A DNA stretch of 43,328 bases from positions 1-43,328 of the forward strand of contig NZ_MBEJ01000025.1 in NCBI RefSeq assembly GCF_001953975.1, in the 5' to 3' direction. Both the position numbers and the translations under genes were made by a program. A model generated the notes under the pieces. The model searched no databases. It was not told the DNA's origin and saw only the letters and a program-made list of their open reading frames with translations. This document shows positions 14,995 through 24,117 of the stretch, piece by piece (position 1 is the first letter of the stretch; every line of letters starts with the position of its first letter). This DNA comes from Mycobacterium sp. NS-7484. Its GTDB lineage: Bacteria; Actinomycetota; Actinomycetes; Mycobacteriales; Mycobacteriaceae.

Positions 14995-15948
14995 TCACCA
15001 ACCGCGCTCGGCGAGCCGGTGCGGCTGGGCGATCTCCTCGACGTTGATGCCGACCATGGCCTCACCCAGACCGCGCGACACCTTGGCCAACACATCGGGA
15101 TCGTCGTAGAACGTCGTGGCCTTCACGATCGCTGCCGCCCGCTGCTCGGGGTTGCCCGACTTGAAGATCCCCGAGCCGACGAACACACCCTCAGCACCGA
15201 GCTGCATCATCATCGCCGCATCCGCCGGGGTGGCGATCCCACCGGCGGTGAACAACGTCACCGGCAACTTGCCGGCCCGGGCCACCTCGGCCACCAACTC
15301 ATACGGGGCCTGCAGTTCCTTGGCCGCCACATACAGCTCGTCCTCGCTCATCGAGGTGAGCCGGCGGATCTCCCCGCCGATCTTGCGCATGTGAGTGGTG
15401 GCATTGGAGACATCACCGGTGCCGGCCTCACCCTTGGACCGGATCATCGCCGCGCCCTCGGTGATGCGGCGCAGCGCCTCACCCAGATTGGTCGCCCCAC
15501 ACACGAACGGCACGGTGAAGCGCCACTTGTCGATGTGGTTCGTGTAGTCGGCCGGAGTCAGCACCTCGGACTCGTCGATGTAATCCACACCCAGGCTTTG
15601 CAAGATCTGCGCCTCGACGAAATGCCCGATGCGGGCCTTGGCCATCACCGGGATGGTGACCGCCGAGATGATCCCGTCGATCATGTCCGGATCGCTCATG
15701 CGCGACACCCCGCCCTGCGCGCGGATGTCAGCCGGCACCCGCTCCAGGGCCATCACGGCCACCGCTCCCGCAGCCTCGGCGATCTTGGCCTGCTCGGGGG
15801 TAACGACGTCCATGATCACGCCACCCTTGAGCATCTCAGCCATCCCGCGCTTCACGCGCGCGGTCCCGGTCTGGTTACTCGAACCGTTCTGCGCCGCGCC
15901 AGCGATTCCCCGGTCGCTGCGCTCCTGCCCGCCGATATCCACTGCCAT
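14995..15948 (-). CDS. pdxS: Pyridoxal 5'-phosphate synthase lyase subunit PdxS
   Basis: PdxS condenses ribose 5-phosphate, glyceraldehyde 3-phosphate and ammonia from PdxT to form PLP. The protein contains the conserved [30 protein letters not shown], and the Schiff-base lysine segment [13 protein letters not shown]. The phosphate-binding [20 protein letters not shown] lies near the end. The ATG at 15948 gives 317 residues, with GGAGG immediately upstream at rather short spacing. A TTG three codons earlier is less likely. An actinobacterial N-terminal extension precedes the barrel. First gene of pdxS-tesB-pdxT. Confidence 0.96.
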   Translation of the reverse strand: MAVDIGGQERSDRGIAGAAQNGSSNQTGTARVKRGMAEMLKGGVIMDVVTPEQAKIAEAAGAVAVMALERVPADIRAQGGVSRMSDPDMIDGIISAVTIPVMAKARIGHFVEAQILQSLGVDYIDESEVLTPADYTNHIDKWRFTVPFVCGATNLGEALRRITEGAAMIRSKGEAGTGDVSNATTHMRKIGGEIRRLTSMSEDELYVAAKELQAPYELVAEVARAGKLPVTLFTAGGIATPADAAMMMQLGAEGVFVGSGIFKSGNPEQRAAAIVKATTFYDDPDVLAKVSRGLGEAMVGINVEEIAQPHRLAERGW

Positions 15949-15970
15949 GTCCTCCAAGTTCTACTGATTC

Positions 15971-15976
15971 AGTCTA
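15971..15976 (-). promoter_or_regulatory. Candidate -10 (TAGACT) of the pdxS operon
   Basis: On the minus strand TAGACT, a TANNNT-type -10, lies 22 bases before the pdxS ATG, giving a short leader that contains the GGAGG ribosome-binding site. No good -35 is seen. Confidence 0.35.
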
Positions 15977-16006
15977 GTGCGGCCGCCAAATCCATTAAAT
16001 CCGCAG

Positions 16007-17068
16007 TTACCGGATGGCTTGCAGCTCGCGATGCGCGGTCCCACGCGTATTCGCCAGCGGCGACGCTGCCGGCTGTTCGGCCAGTTCATTGGCCTGAGCC
16101 AGCAGCTCACCCAGTTGAAGCGGATACACGGCCTCCCCACCGGCAACCAACTCGGCAATCATTGTCTCATCGCACCACCGGTGGCCGTGAATGTAGTGCC
16201 GCTCCAGCGTCGTGCGCCCGGTTGCCGACGGCTCGAACCGGGCGGTCCGGTGGATGAAGAAGTACTCCTCGCTACGGACCACCGACGCGTTGAAGTCGAT
16301 GACGGCGTCGCGCCGCCACACCGGGCCGACGAGCTCTGCCGGGCTGGCCTGCAGACCGGTCTCCTCGGCGAGTTCGCGCGCCGCTGCCGCGGCCAGGTCC
16401 TCGCCCGGCTGGACCGCCCCACCGACGGTGAACCACCACCGCGGCGCGGGCTTGTCCGGATCGTCGATCGCCGGATCGCTGCCGCGCAACAGCAACACCG
16501 CGCCCGTCTCGTCGAGCAGCACCACCCGCGCCGAGGTCCGGCGGCTCACCGGGTTGACCTCATCCTGGGATTCCGGACGTTCGACGATCTCGAAATAGCT
16601 TGGCAAGGCGGCAGTTCCGCCGAGACGCAGCGCGCGAACCGCGGGCCGTTCCCGCAACGCCAAGGTGTCGCGGACGGCGTCGTTGTGGAACCGGCGGGCC
16701 AACAGCACCCGGGCTTCGGCGTCGGCCAGCTCGGCGACCAACCGCACCGGGAGGTCAGCCGGGTCGACCGCGGCAAGTGCGGCCGACAAATCGTTCTCGG
16801 CGGCTTCACGTCCTGATCGCGGCGCCCGTTCGGCTGCATCGGCCAGCGCCGTCAACCGCTTGCCCTGCGCAGCACCGGCGTAGGCGTCGATCGCCACCGC
16901 TCGGGCGACCACGGCCCGGCGCGCCAGCGCACCGTCGAGCGCCTGCCAGGACAGGTCATAGCGCACGTGCAACCGGTCGAGACGATTGGCGGTCTGATAG
17001 GCCCAGCCCGCGGCCAACAGCAGCACCACGAGCACCACCAGCGCCGCGATCACCATCCAGGTCGCCAT
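16007..17068 (-). CDS. Membrane-anchored NUDIX hydrolase
   Basis: The 353-residue protein has an N-terminal TM anchor (VIAALVVLVVLLLAAGWAYQ, about residues 6-25) and a helical region rich in Ala/Arg. The C-terminal NUDIX domain carries a complete box (GGAVQPGEDLAAAAARELAE then ETGL) matching GX5EX7REUXEEXGU. NUDIX enzymes cleave nucleoside diphosphates linked to another moiety. It corresponds in position to M. tuberculosis Rv2609c (from memory), next to pimA, with two bases between genes. The topology suggests that the catalytic domain works at the cytoplasmic membrane face, but the substrate is unknown. Confidence 0.88.
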   Translation of the reverse strand: MATWMVIAALVVLVVLLLAAGWAYQTANRLDRLHVRYDLSWQALDGALARRAVVARAVAIDAYAGAAQGKRLTALADAAERAPRSGREAAENDLSAALAAVDPADLPVRLVAELADAEARVLLARRFHNDAVRDTLALRERPAVRALRLGGTAALPSYFEIVERPESQDEVNPVSRRTSARVVLLDETGAVLLLRGSDPAIDDPDKPAPRWWFTVGGAVQPGEDLAAAAARELAEETGLQASPAELVGPVWRRDAVIDFNASVVRSEEYFFIHRTARFEPSATGRTTLERHYIHGHRWCDETMIAELVAGGEAVYPLQLGELLAQANELAEQPAASPLANTRGTAHRELQAIR

Positions 17069-17070
17069 GC

Positions 17071-18195
17071 CTAGTCACCCACCTGCACTTTGCCCCCGGT
17101 ACTGGCCACCGTCTCGTACACCCGAAGAATCTGGCCGGCCACCACCGACCAGTCGTATCGGGCCACGCGCTCGGTGGCCGCCTCGATGTAGCGCTCGCGC
17201 AGCGCGTCGTCCGCGAGCACCTCGATCAGAGCGTCGGCCAGCGCCTCGGCGTCACCGACGGGCACCAGCCGGCCGGCCTGGCCCTGATCAAGCACGCGGC
17301 TGAAAGCATCCAGTTCACTGGCCACCACCGCGGTACCGGCCGCCATCGCCTCCACCAACACGATGCCGAAACTCTCTCCGCCGAGATTCGGGGCGCAATA
17401 CACGTCGGCGCTGCGCATGGCAGCCGCCTTGGCGTCGTCGTCAACTTGTCCCAGAAAGCGCAGATGCCCGGCGAGGTCACCGGCTTCCTCACGCAACGCG
17501 TCCTCGTCCCCGCGGCCCACGATCAGGATCTCGATGTCGGTGAAACGCCGCACCAGTTTCGGGAGCGCTCCCAGCAGTACCGCCATGCCCTTGCGTGATT
17601 CGTCGAACCGTCCCAGAAACAGCACGCTGCGACCGGGCCGCGGATACCCCTCCAGGCGAGGCGCATTGGCGAACGACGGCACGTCGACCCCGTTGGGAAT
17701 CTCGACCGCGTCCGAGCCCAGAGCCTCCATCTGCCAGCGCCGGGCCAGATCGGACACCGCGATGCGGCCGACGATCTTCTCGTGATAGGGCCGCAGAATG
17801 CCCTGGAACACACTGAGCGTCAACGATTTTGTCGTCGAGGTGTGAAAGGTGGCCACGATCGGACCCTCGGCGGCCTGCAGCGCGAGCATGGACAGGCTGG
17901 GCGCATTGGGCTCGTGCAGGTGCAGCACATCAAAGTCGCCCTCGGCGATCCACTTCTTGACCTTGCGGTGCGTGGCCGGGCCGAACCGCAGCCGGGCCAC
18001 CGAGCCGTTGTACGGAATCGGGACGGCCTTGCCGCCCGAGACCACGTACTCGGGCAGTTTCACATGCGGCGAGGACGGGGCCAGAACGCTGACGTAGTGT
18101 CCGCCGGCGCGCATCACCTCGGCCAGTTGCAGCACATGGGATTGCACGCCGCCCGGGACGTCGAACGAGTACGGGCAGACCATTCCGATACGCAT
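17071..18195 (-). CDS. pimA: Phosphatidyl-myo-inositol mannosyltransferase PimA
   Basis: PimA is the GT4-family, membrane-associated enzyme that transfers mannose from GDP-mannose to phosphatidylinositol, the first committed step of PIM, LM and LAM synthesis. The 374-residue protein begins MRIGMVCPYSFDVPGGVQSH, with the GGVQ loop that binds inositol. It has HLHEPNAPSLSM, the FLGRFDESRKGM hinge, and the GT4 donor-site motif GGESFGIVLVEAMAAGTAVV. The start at 18195 was chosen to match the family N-terminus. The open frame upstream is only the spacer. It sits in the conserved thrS-to-NUDIX cluster, 34 bases after patA. Confidence 0.96.
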   Translation of the reverse strand: MRIGMVCPYSFDVPGGVQSHVLQLAEVMRAGGHYVSVLAPSSPHVKLPEYVVSGGKAVPIPYNGSVARLRFGPATHRKVKKWIAEGDFDVLHLHEPNAPSLSMLALQAAEGPIVATFHTSTTKSLTLSVFQGILRPYHEKIVGRIAVSDLARRWQMEALGSDAVEIPNGVDVPSFANAPRLEGYPRPGRSVLFLGRFDESRKGMAVLLGALPKLVRRFTDIEILIVGRGDEDALREEAGDLAGHLRFLGQVDDDAKAAAMRSADVYCAPNLGGESFGIVLVEAMAAGTAVVASELDAFSRVLDQGQAGRLVPVGDAEALADALIEVLADDALRERYIEAATERVARYDWSVVAGQILRVYETVASTGGKVQVGD

Positions 18196-18229
18196 GGCTA
18201 GCTCCGTCGCCTCTTCGCACAAGCGCTCA

Positions 18230-19141
18230 TCAGGTGGTACCCAGTCGGGCGCGACGTTCATCGGACAGATCGGCCAGCCACTGTGGTTGCAGCATGTGCC
18301 AGTCGGCCGGATGGGCGGCGATGTTCGCCGCGAACCGGTCGGCAAGTTGCTGGATCACCACCGAGACATCCCCCGAGGAGGTGTCGAGCGCGTCGAAAAC
18401 CTCGACGACACAATCGTCCCCGTCGTAGTGGACATGCGCCGGGTGCAGCGGTGCCCCGGTTTCGATCGCCAGCTTGGCCGGGCCGGCGGGCATTCGGGTC
18501 GGCTCGCCGAAGAAGTCGACCTGCACCCCGTTACGGGTGAGGTCGCGATCTGCCATCAGACAGACGAACATGTTGTCCCGCAGCCGTTCCGAGAGCACCT
18601 CGAACGGCGGGCGCTCGCCGCCGGACAACGGGAACACCTCGAATCCGAGGCTCTCGCGGTAATCGATGAAGCGCCGGTACAGCGATTCGGGCTTGAGGCG
18701 TTCGGCCACCGTGGCGAAGGTGCCGTAGTGCTGGGCCAGCCACACTCCGGCCATGTCCCAGTTGCCGCTGTGCGGCAGCGCCAGCACAGCGCCGCGGCCG
18801 GCCTGGTGCGCGGCGGCCAACTTGTCCGCGCCGACGAACACTTCGTCGAGACGCTTTGCCACAGCGGTCAGATCCATCGACGGCAATCGGAACGCCTCCC
18901 GCCAATACCGAGCGTAGGAGGCCAGTGAAGCACGCATCAGCGCATCGGGCACCTCGTCCGGGGCGACCCCGGTCACTCGGGCCAGGTTCTTGCGCAGTTG
19001 CTGCGGCCCACCACCGCGTGCGGCGTAACAAGCGCCCGCGTCGAACACGTTGCGCGCCACGAACTCCGGCATCGACCGGACGAGCTGCCAGCCTGCCGCA
19101 TAACCCAGATCGGTCACCTGCCCCGACATCGGAATGATCAC
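18230..19141 (-). CDS. patA: Phosphatidylinositol mannoside acyltransferase PatA
   Basis: PatA transfers an acyl chain, usually palmitoyl, from acyl-CoA to the mannose of PIM1/PIM2 at the inner membrane. The 303-residue protein has the HX4D motif LPHSGNWD (His124, Asp129), TVAERLKPESLYRRF, and FFGEPTRMPAGPAKLA. The GTG at 19141 was chosen because it overlaps the pgsA stop (GTGA) and has GGGAG upstream; an ATG at 19129 lacks a ribosome-binding site. The residue aligning with the second catalytic residue (Glu200 in the mycobacterial enzyme, from memory) reads as Asp198 in LMADRDL, a conservative change seen in related acyltransferases. Confidence 0.92.
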   Translation of the reverse strand: MIIPMSGQVTDLGYAAGWQLVRSMPEFVARNVFDAGACYAARGGGPQQLRKNLARVTGVAPDEVPDALMRASLASYARYWREAFRLPSMDLTAVAKRLDEVFVGADKLAAAHQAGRGAVLALPHSGNWDMAGVWLAQHYGTFATVAERLKPESLYRRFIDYRESLGFEVFPLSGGERPPFEVLSERLRDNMFVCLMADRDLTRNGVQVDFFGEPTRMPAGPAKLAIETGAPLHPAHVHYDGDDCVVEVFDALDTSSGDVSVVIQQLADRFAANIAAHPADWHMLQPQWLADLSDERRARLGTT

Positions 19142-19815
19142 GGTGCTCCCGGTTCCGGTGTGTCGCCGCCGTCGGCCTGCGTACGGTGCAGCAGGTCCAT
19201 GGCACCCGGCGAGGTGCGCACCGCATGGATCCGCTGTGCCACCGTGATCACGCTGGCCAGCGCCAGCAGCCATGCGGCCCCGTGCAACAGCCACGGTGCA
19301 TGCAGGAACGGCACACCGGAGAGCCCGGCGCCGACCAGCACGATCACCAGGCGCTCCGGGCGCTCGATGATGCCGCCGTCGCCACGGAGCCCGCTCGCCT
19401 CGGCGCGGGCTTTGATGTACGAGATCACCTGCGAGGTGACGAGGCAGATCAGGAGCGCGACCACCAGCGTCGGATCGTCCAGGCCAAACGCCGCCCACCA
19501 CAGCAGGCCGGCGAAAATGGCGCCGTCGGCTATCCGGTCACACGCTGCGTCGAGCACGGCGCCGAATCGGGTACCTCCGCCGCGTTCCCGGGCCATCGCT
19601 CCGTCGAGCATGTCGGCGAGCACGAAGAGGAACACCGCGAACGCGCCCCAGAACAGCTGGCCCATCGGAAACAACGTCAGCGCCGCGGTGACCGACCCGG
19701 CGGTACCGACGATGGTGACGATGTCGGGTGTCAGGCCCGCGTGCAGCGCCGCCTTGGCCACCGGCCTCGACAGCTTGGCGTAGGCCGCCCGGCTCATCAG
19801 GAACAGGTTGCTCAC
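19138..19815 (-). CDS. pgsA: Phosphatidylinositol phosphate synthase PgsA (CDP-alcohol phosphatidyltransferase)
   Basis: This integral membrane enzyme joins CDP-diacylglycerol and inositol 1-phosphate to form phosphatidylinositol phosphate, precursor of PI and the PIMs. The family signature D-x2-D-G-x2-A-R-x8-G-x3-D-x3-D is complete (DMLDGAMAR, then G..LDAACDR), and several hydrophobic helices follow. I chose the GTG at 19815 ([18 protein letters not shown], 225 residues), which overlaps the HIT-gene stop as GTGA and matches the mycobacterial N-terminus. The ATG at 19830 is inside the upstream gene. It is followed by patA with another four-base overlap. Confidence 0.94.
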   Translation of the reverse strand: MSNLFLMSRAAYAKLSRPVAKAALHAGLTPDIVTIVGTAGSVTAALTLFPMGQLFWGAFAVFLFVLADMLDGAMARERGGGTRFGAVLDAACDRIADGAIFAGLLWWAAFGLDDPTLVVALLICLVTSQVISYIKARAEASGLRGDGGIIERPERLVIVLVGAGLSGVPFLHAPWLLHGAAWLLALASVITVAQRIHAVRTSPGAMDLLHRTQADGGDTPEPGAP

Positions 19816-20408
19816 GGCTGACGGGCCCATTCCGTGGCAAGTAGTTCCCTGGTCTGGCTCAGCAGCTGCGGAATGACCTTGGCCCCGCCGATGATCGTGA
19901 TGAAATTCGCGTCGCCACCCCAGCGCGGCACCACGTGCATGTGCAGGTGCTCGGCCAGCGATCCCCCGGCCGAGACGCCCAGGTTCAGACCGACGTTGAA
20001 TCCGTGCGGCCGGGAGACGGCCTTGATGACGCGAATCGCCTTCTGCGTGAACGCCATCAGCTCGGCGCTCTCGGCCTCGTCGAGATCCTCGAGCTCCGAC
20101 ACCCGCCGGTAGGGCACCACCATCAGGTGACCCGGGTTGTAGGGGTAGAGGTTGAGCACGGCATACACCAGCTCACCGCGGGCGACCATGAGCCCGTCCT
20201 CGTCGGACATCGCGGGGATGTCGGTGAACGGCTGTGACGAGCCGGCCGAGCCGACCTTGGCGTCGCCCTTGACCGCCTCGGTGATGTAGCTCATCCGGTG
20301 CGGCGTCCACAGCCGCTGGAGATGGTCGGGGGCACCCACGCCGTGGTCGATGATGGCGTCTCCGCCGCCGTGGTCGATGATGGCGTCTCCGCCGCCGTGG
20401 TCCGTCAT
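19812..20408 (-). CDS. HIT-family Ap4A phosphorylase-like protein
   Basis: The 198-residue histidine-triad protein has the catalytic HxHxH motif EHLHMHVV (His154, 156, 158) and [17 protein letters not shown]. The M. tuberculosis homologue Rv2613c is known as a diadenosine tetraphosphate phosphorylase (from memory). That activity fits the neighbouring thrS, since aminoacyl-tRNA synthetases make Ap4A. The ATG at 20408 overlaps the thrS stop (ATGA). The N-terminus is odd: nine residues, HGGGDAIID, occur twice in a row, encoded by a 27-bp tandem repeat, and look like a recent expansion of a flexible tail. Confidence 0.92.
   Translation of the reverse strand: MTDHGGGDAIIDHGGGDAIIDHGVGAPDHLQRLWTPHRMSYITEAVKGDAKVGSAGSSQPFTDIPAMSDEDGLMVARGELVYAVLNLYPYNPGHLMVVPYRRVSELEDLDEAESAELMAFTQKAIRVIKAVSRPHGFNVGLNLGVSAGGSLAEHLHMHVVPRWGGDANFITIIGGAKVIPQLLSQTRELLATEWARQP
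20341..20402. repeat. 27-bp tandem repeat, about 2.3 copies, inside the HIT gene
   Basis: Two identical 27-base units (20341-20367 and 20368-20394) are followed by the first eight bases of a third. Each encodes nine residues, so copy-number change keeps the frame. The repeat lies in the 5' end of the HIT gene, just after its start, and may vary by slippage between strains. Confidence 0.85.
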
Positions 20409-22456
20409 CGCGCCTGCACCAGCTCCGCCGTCGGCACCGCGTTGTTGCGATCGGCGATCCACTTCACGATGGCCTCGACGGCCTCGTCGCGGGGCACGCC
20501 GTTGATCTGGGTGCGGTCACCGAAGCGGAACGACACGGCGCCGGCTTCTATGTCCTTGTCGCCCGCGAGCAGCATGAACGGCACCTTCTGGTTGGTGTGG
20601 TTGACGATCTTCTTCGCCATGCGGTCGTCACTGCCGTCTACCTCGACCCGCACACCACGCGACTTCAGCTGGGCGGCAACGTCATACAGGTAATCGAGGT
20701 GTGCGTCGGCGACCGGGATGCCGACCACCTGCACCGGCGCCAGCCAAGCCGGGAACGCCCCGGCGTAATGCTCGGTGAGCACCCCGAAGAACCGTTCGAT
20801 CGAGCCGAACAGCGCGCGGTGGATCAGCACGGGCCGCTGCCGGCTGCCATCTGCCGCGGTGTATTCCAACTCGAAGCGGTCGGGCATGTTGAAGTCCAGC
20901 TGGATCGTCGACATCTGCCAGTTGCGGCCCAGCGCATCCTTGACCTGGACCGAGATCTTGGGTCCGTAGAACGCGGCACCGCCCGGATCTGGCACCAGGT
21001 CCAGACCCGAGGCCTCGGCGACCGAGCGCAGGGTCTCGGTGGCCTCTTCCCACATCTCGTCGGAGCCGACGTACTTGTCCGGGTCCTTGGTGGACAGCTC
21101 CAGGTAGTAGTCGTCGAGGCCGTAATCCGAGAGCAGGTCGAGCACGAACTGCAGCAGCGAGGTCAGCTCGTCCCGCATCTGCTCACGCGTGGTGTAGATG
21201 TGCGCGTCGTCCTGCGTCATACCGCGCACGCGGGTGAGCCCATGCACCACGCCCGACTTCTCGTAGCGGTACACCGAACCGAACTCGAAGAGCCGCAACG
21301 GAAGTTCGCGGTATGAGCGGCCCCGCGCCCGGTAGATCAGGTGGTGCATGGGGCAGTTCATCGGCTTGAGGTAGTAGTCCTGCCCGGGCTTGCGCACCGT
21401 GCCGTCCTCGTTGTACTCCGCATCGATGTGCATCGGCGGGTACATGCCGTCGGCGTACCACTCCAGGTGCCCCGAGGTGATGTAGAGGTGTTCTTTGGTG
21501 ATGTGCGGGGTGTTGACGAACTCGTAACCCGCCTCGGCGTGTTTGCGCCGCGAGTAGTCCTCCAGCTCCTTGCGGATCACACCACCCTTGGGGTGGAACA
21601 CCGGCAGCCCCGAACCCAGCTCGTCGGGGAAGCTGAACAGGTCGAGCTCGACACCGAGCTTGCGGTGGTCGCGGCGCTGCGCCTCTTCGATCAGCTCGAG
21701 GTGGCGGTCCAGGGCCTCCTGCGACTCCCAGGCCGTGCCGTACACCCGCTGCAGGCTGGCGTTGCGCTGGTCGCCGCGCCAGTACGCGGCACTGCTGCGG
21801 GTCAGCTTGAACGCCGGGATGTACTTGGTGGTCGGGATGTGCGGGCCCCGGCACAGATCCCCCCAGACCCGTTCCTTGGTGCGGGCGTTGAGGTTGTCGT
21901 AGGCGGTGAGCTCGTCGCCACCGACTTCCATGATCTCCGGGTCGTCGGCACCCGACTTGTCGTCGACCAGCTCGAGCTTGTACGGCTCGCCCGCCAGCTC
22001 CTCGCGCGCCTGGTCCTTGGAGTCGTAGACGCGGCGGGAGAACAGCTGACCATCTTTGATGATCTTCTGCATGCGCTTCTCGAGCTTCTGCAGGTCCTCG
22101 GGCGTGAACGGCTCGGCGACGTCGAAGTCGTAGTAGAAGCCGTCGGCGATCGGCGGGCCGATACCCAACTTGGCCTGCGGAAACAGGTCCTGCACGGCTT
22201 GGGCCAGCACGTGGGCGCACGAGTGCCGGATCACGCTGCGGCCGTCCTCGGTGTCGGCGGCGACCGGCGTCACCTCGACGTCGGTGTCCGGCGCCCACGA
22301 CAGATCGCGCAGCCGTCCATCGGCGTCACGCACCACCACGATCGCGTCGGCGGCCCCGCGGCTGGGCAGACCCGCCTCGCGCACCGCCGCACCGGCGGTC
22401 GTCCCGGCCGCAACCCGGATCGGGGCAGCGGGGGCTGGGCTGAGGGCGGCGCTCAT
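20405..22456 (-). CDS. thrS: Threonyl-tRNA synthetase
   Basis: This class II synthetase charges tRNA-Thr. The 683-residue protein has an N-terminal TGS domain, the editing domain with HSCAH (78-82), motif 2 ([16 protein letters not shown]), the zinc-ligand Cys in PMNCPMHH, motif 3 ([12 protein letters not shown]) and the anticodon-binding domain near the end ([20 protein letters not shown]). The ATG at 22456 was chosen, with AGGAG eight bases upstream. An ATG six codons earlier would place that ribosome-binding site inside the gene. It heads a chain with the HIT gene, pgsA and patA, each joined by a four-base overlap. Confidence 0.97.
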   Translation of the reverse strand: MSAALSPAPAAPIRVAAGTTAGAAVREAGLPSRGAADAIVVVRDADGRLRDLSWAPDTDVEVTPVAADTEDGRSVIRHSCAHVLAQAVQDLFPQAKLGIGPPIADGFYYDFDVAEPFTPEDLQKLEKRMQKIIKDGQLFSRRVYDSKDQAREELAGEPYKLELVDDKSGADDPEIMEVGGDELTAYDNLNARTKERVWGDLCRGPHIPTTKYIPAFKLTRSSAAYWRGDQRNASLQRVYGTAWESQEALDRHLELIEEAQRRDHRKLGVELDLFSFPDELGSGLPVFHPKGGVIRKELEDYSRRKHAEAGYEFVNTPHITKEHLYITSGHLEWYADGMYPPMHIDAEYNEDGTVRKPGQDYYLKPMNCPMHHLIYRARGRSYRELPLRLFEFGSVYRYEKSGVVHGLTRVRGMTQDDAHIYTTREQMRDELTSLLQFVLDLLSDYGLDDYYLELSTKDPDKYVGSDEMWEEATETLRSVAEASGLDLVPDPGGAAFYGPKISVQVKDALGRNWQMSTIQLDFNMPDRFELEYTAADGSRQRPVLIHRALFGSIERFFGVLTEHYAGAFPAWLAPVQVVGIPVADAHLDYLYDVAAQLKSRGVRVEVDGSDDRMAKKIVNHTNQKVPFMLLAGDKDIEAGAVSFRFGDRTQINGVPRDEAVEAIVKWIADRNNAVPTAELVQAR

Positions 22457-22530
22457 CGGGGAGTCTCCTACCATGCGAGGGCTGATGCGAACGCGACCAT
22501 GCTATCGGGGTGGGCAGCCGGTGTTGCTGA

Positions 22531-22962
22531 TCAGGACCCCAACCCGAGCGGGCTCTTGAGCCACGGCTGCTCCAACCCCACCAAGCCCGCCACGAGGCCG
22601 ACCGCGCCGAAGAGCCACAGCGTGGCCACCACGACCAGTCCGGTGAACGCCGCGCTGAGTCCTTTGACCGCGATGTGCTGGCGATCGAACCAGGCCATCA
22701 CGGCGTCGTAGCGGACCCGCACGTAGTGCAATGCCCGCTTGGCGAAGGCGAACTCGCTGGCCAGAATTGCCAGCCCGAGAAACACGATGGCCCAGCCGGG
22801 GCCCGGATACGGAATGGCGATGATGCCGACCGCAAGCACGATCGTGCCGACGACGCCGATGGCGATCCGGTAGGCGAAGTCGGCGGCCGGGCGCGCGCGA
22901 AGCTTGTCGCGCCATGCCGTCCAGCGACGCTTCACCTCGGCGAGGTTTTCCGCGAGGCTCAT
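22531..22962 (-). CDS. TIGR02611-like actinobacterial membrane protein
   Basis: The 143-residue protein starts MSLAENLAEVKRRWTAWRDK, a basic amphipathic head. It then has TM segments around IAIGVVGTIVLAVGIIAIPY and AIVFLGLAILASEFAFAKRA, and a last pair near GLVVVATLWLFGAVGLVAGL. The PGPGW motif between the first two segments is the hallmark of the TIGR02611 family (PGPGW transmembrane proteins), whose function is unknown. The ATG overlaps the thioesterase stop by four bases, so the two are co-translated. Confidence 0.8.
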   Translation of the reverse strand: MSLAENLAEVKRRWTAWRDKLRARPAADFAYRIAIGVVGTIVLAVGIIAIPYPGPGWAIVFLGLAILASEFAFAKRALHYVRVRYDAVMAWFDRQHIAVKGLSAAFTGLVVVATLWLFGAVGLVAGLVGLEQPWLKSPLGLGS

Positions 22963-23588
22963 GGCTGCCCCGGCTTGAGCCGCACGAACAGCGCATTGCC
23001 CTCGGTGAGCACCTCGCCGTCGTCGAGCACCCGCCCGGCGACGAAGATCTTGCGGCCCTCGATGCGGTCGATCCCGGCATCCACCTGCAGCTGCGTGCCG
23101 ATCGGCACGATCTTGCGGTAGTCGATACCCAGGTGTGCGGTGCGCTGGTAAGGACTCTGGGTCAGGCTCGCCGCGGTGTACCCGAGCAGCGAGTCGAACA
23201 TCAGCCCGAGCACACCGCCGTGCACCGCACCGTTGCGACCGAGGTGGTACCGGCGAAACCGGACGGTGCCGGTGACCCGGCCGTCGGTGACCGACACCCG
23301 CAGCGGCACAGAGGTGATGTTGCCGCGGTTGGGTAGGTCCAGCCGCCGCCCCGACGGCGAGTGCCATTCGTCGGCCTCGTACGGGGCGAGTAGCGCCGAC
23401 ACTTTCTCGACCAGGTCGGCGGCCTCGGCGATCACCTCATCGGGTGCGTCCGCGCCGCGGGCATGGTCTTGCAGGGTGCGCACTGCCTCGATGAACCGGC
23501 CATAATCGGGCCCGCCACGATCGGTCGGGTTCGGCGGGTTGAAGCCGCCGCCAGGGTGCGTTCTGGCGGTGTCGATTTCTGGGGCCAC
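22959..23588 (-). CDS. PaaI-family hotdog thioesterase
   Basis: The 209-residue protein has a single hotdog domain in its second half, with the thioesterase signature NGAVHGGVLGLMFDSLLGY, followed by TAHLGIDYRKIVPIGTQLQV. An N-terminal helical extension of about 90 residues (EAVRTLQDHARGAD...) is common in mycobacterial members. It should hydrolyse an acyl-CoA; the substrate is unknown. The start is a GTG at 23588, 31 bases from the divergent DUF1990 gene. It is followed by a coupled membrane-protein gene. Confidence 0.86.
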   Translation of the reverse strand: MAPEIDTARTHPGGGFNPPNPTDRGGPDYGRFIEAVRTLQDHARGADAPDEVIAEAADLVEKVSALLAPYEADEWHSPSGRRLDLPNRGNITSVPLRVSVTDGRVTGTVRFRRYHLGRNGAVHGGVLGLMFDSLLGYTAASLTQSPYQRTAHLGIDYRKIVPIGTQLQVDAGIDRIEGRKIFVAGRVLDDGEVLTEGNALFVRLKPGQP

Positions 23589-23619
23589 GAAGCCACCGTA
23601 TTGGTGCCATGGTGGTGAC

Positions 23620-24117
23620 GTGAAACTGCACGAGTTGGCCAGGCTGTCGTTGACCTATCCGGAGACGGGTGCCACGGCGGGAAACCTGCCCGACGGCTAC
23701 CGCCACACCCGGGCTTCAGCGGTCATCGGCACCGGGCGCGACCGCTTCGAACAGGCGGGCGCCGCGGTGCTGCGCTGGGGCATGCAGCGCGGCGCGGGGC
23801 TGCGGGTGCAGGCCGGCACCGAGTCTGCTGTTGTCGGCACCGATCTGCTGGTCCGGCTCGGTCCCGTTCCGGCGCCGTGCCGGGTGGTCTATGTACTCTC
23901 CGAACCCGACCGCCGCGGCTTCGCCTACGGCACGCTGGCCGGGCATCCCGAATCGGGTGAGGAGTTGTTCTCGGTCCGCTACGACGCGTCGACGGATCTG
24001 GTGCATGCCGAAGTGGTGGCGTTCTCCCGGCCGGCGACCTGGTGGAGCCGGTTGGGCGGGCCGGTGACCCGGCTACTGCAGCGGGTCGTGACCCGCCGCT
24101 ATCTCACCGGGATCTGA
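23620..24117 (+). CDS. DUF1990 (UPF0548) family protein
   Basis: The 165-residue protein contains LTYPETGATAGNLPDGYRHT near the N-terminus and later RVVYVLSEPDRRGFAYGTLAGHPESGEELFSV split over adjacent strands. These conserved segments are typical of DUF1990, a small all-beta family of unknown function. I chose the GTG at 23620 (VKLHELARLS) because the upstream part of the frame overlaps the divergent thioesterase gene. Its stop abuts the stop of the convergent SDR gene with no spacer. Confidence 0.8.
   Translation: MKLHELARLSLTYPETGATAGNLPDGYRHTRASAVIGTGRDRFEQAGAAVLRWGMQRGAGLRVQAGTESAVVGTDLLVRLGPVPAPCRVVYVLSEPDRRGFAYGTLAGHPESGEELFSVRYDASTDLVHAEVVAFSRPATWWSRLGGPVTRLLQRVVTRRYLTGI

Noticed and set aside
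22457..22530. T-box or other riboswitch upstream of thrS
   Set aside because: The spacer is too short and has no specifier or T-box-like sequence.
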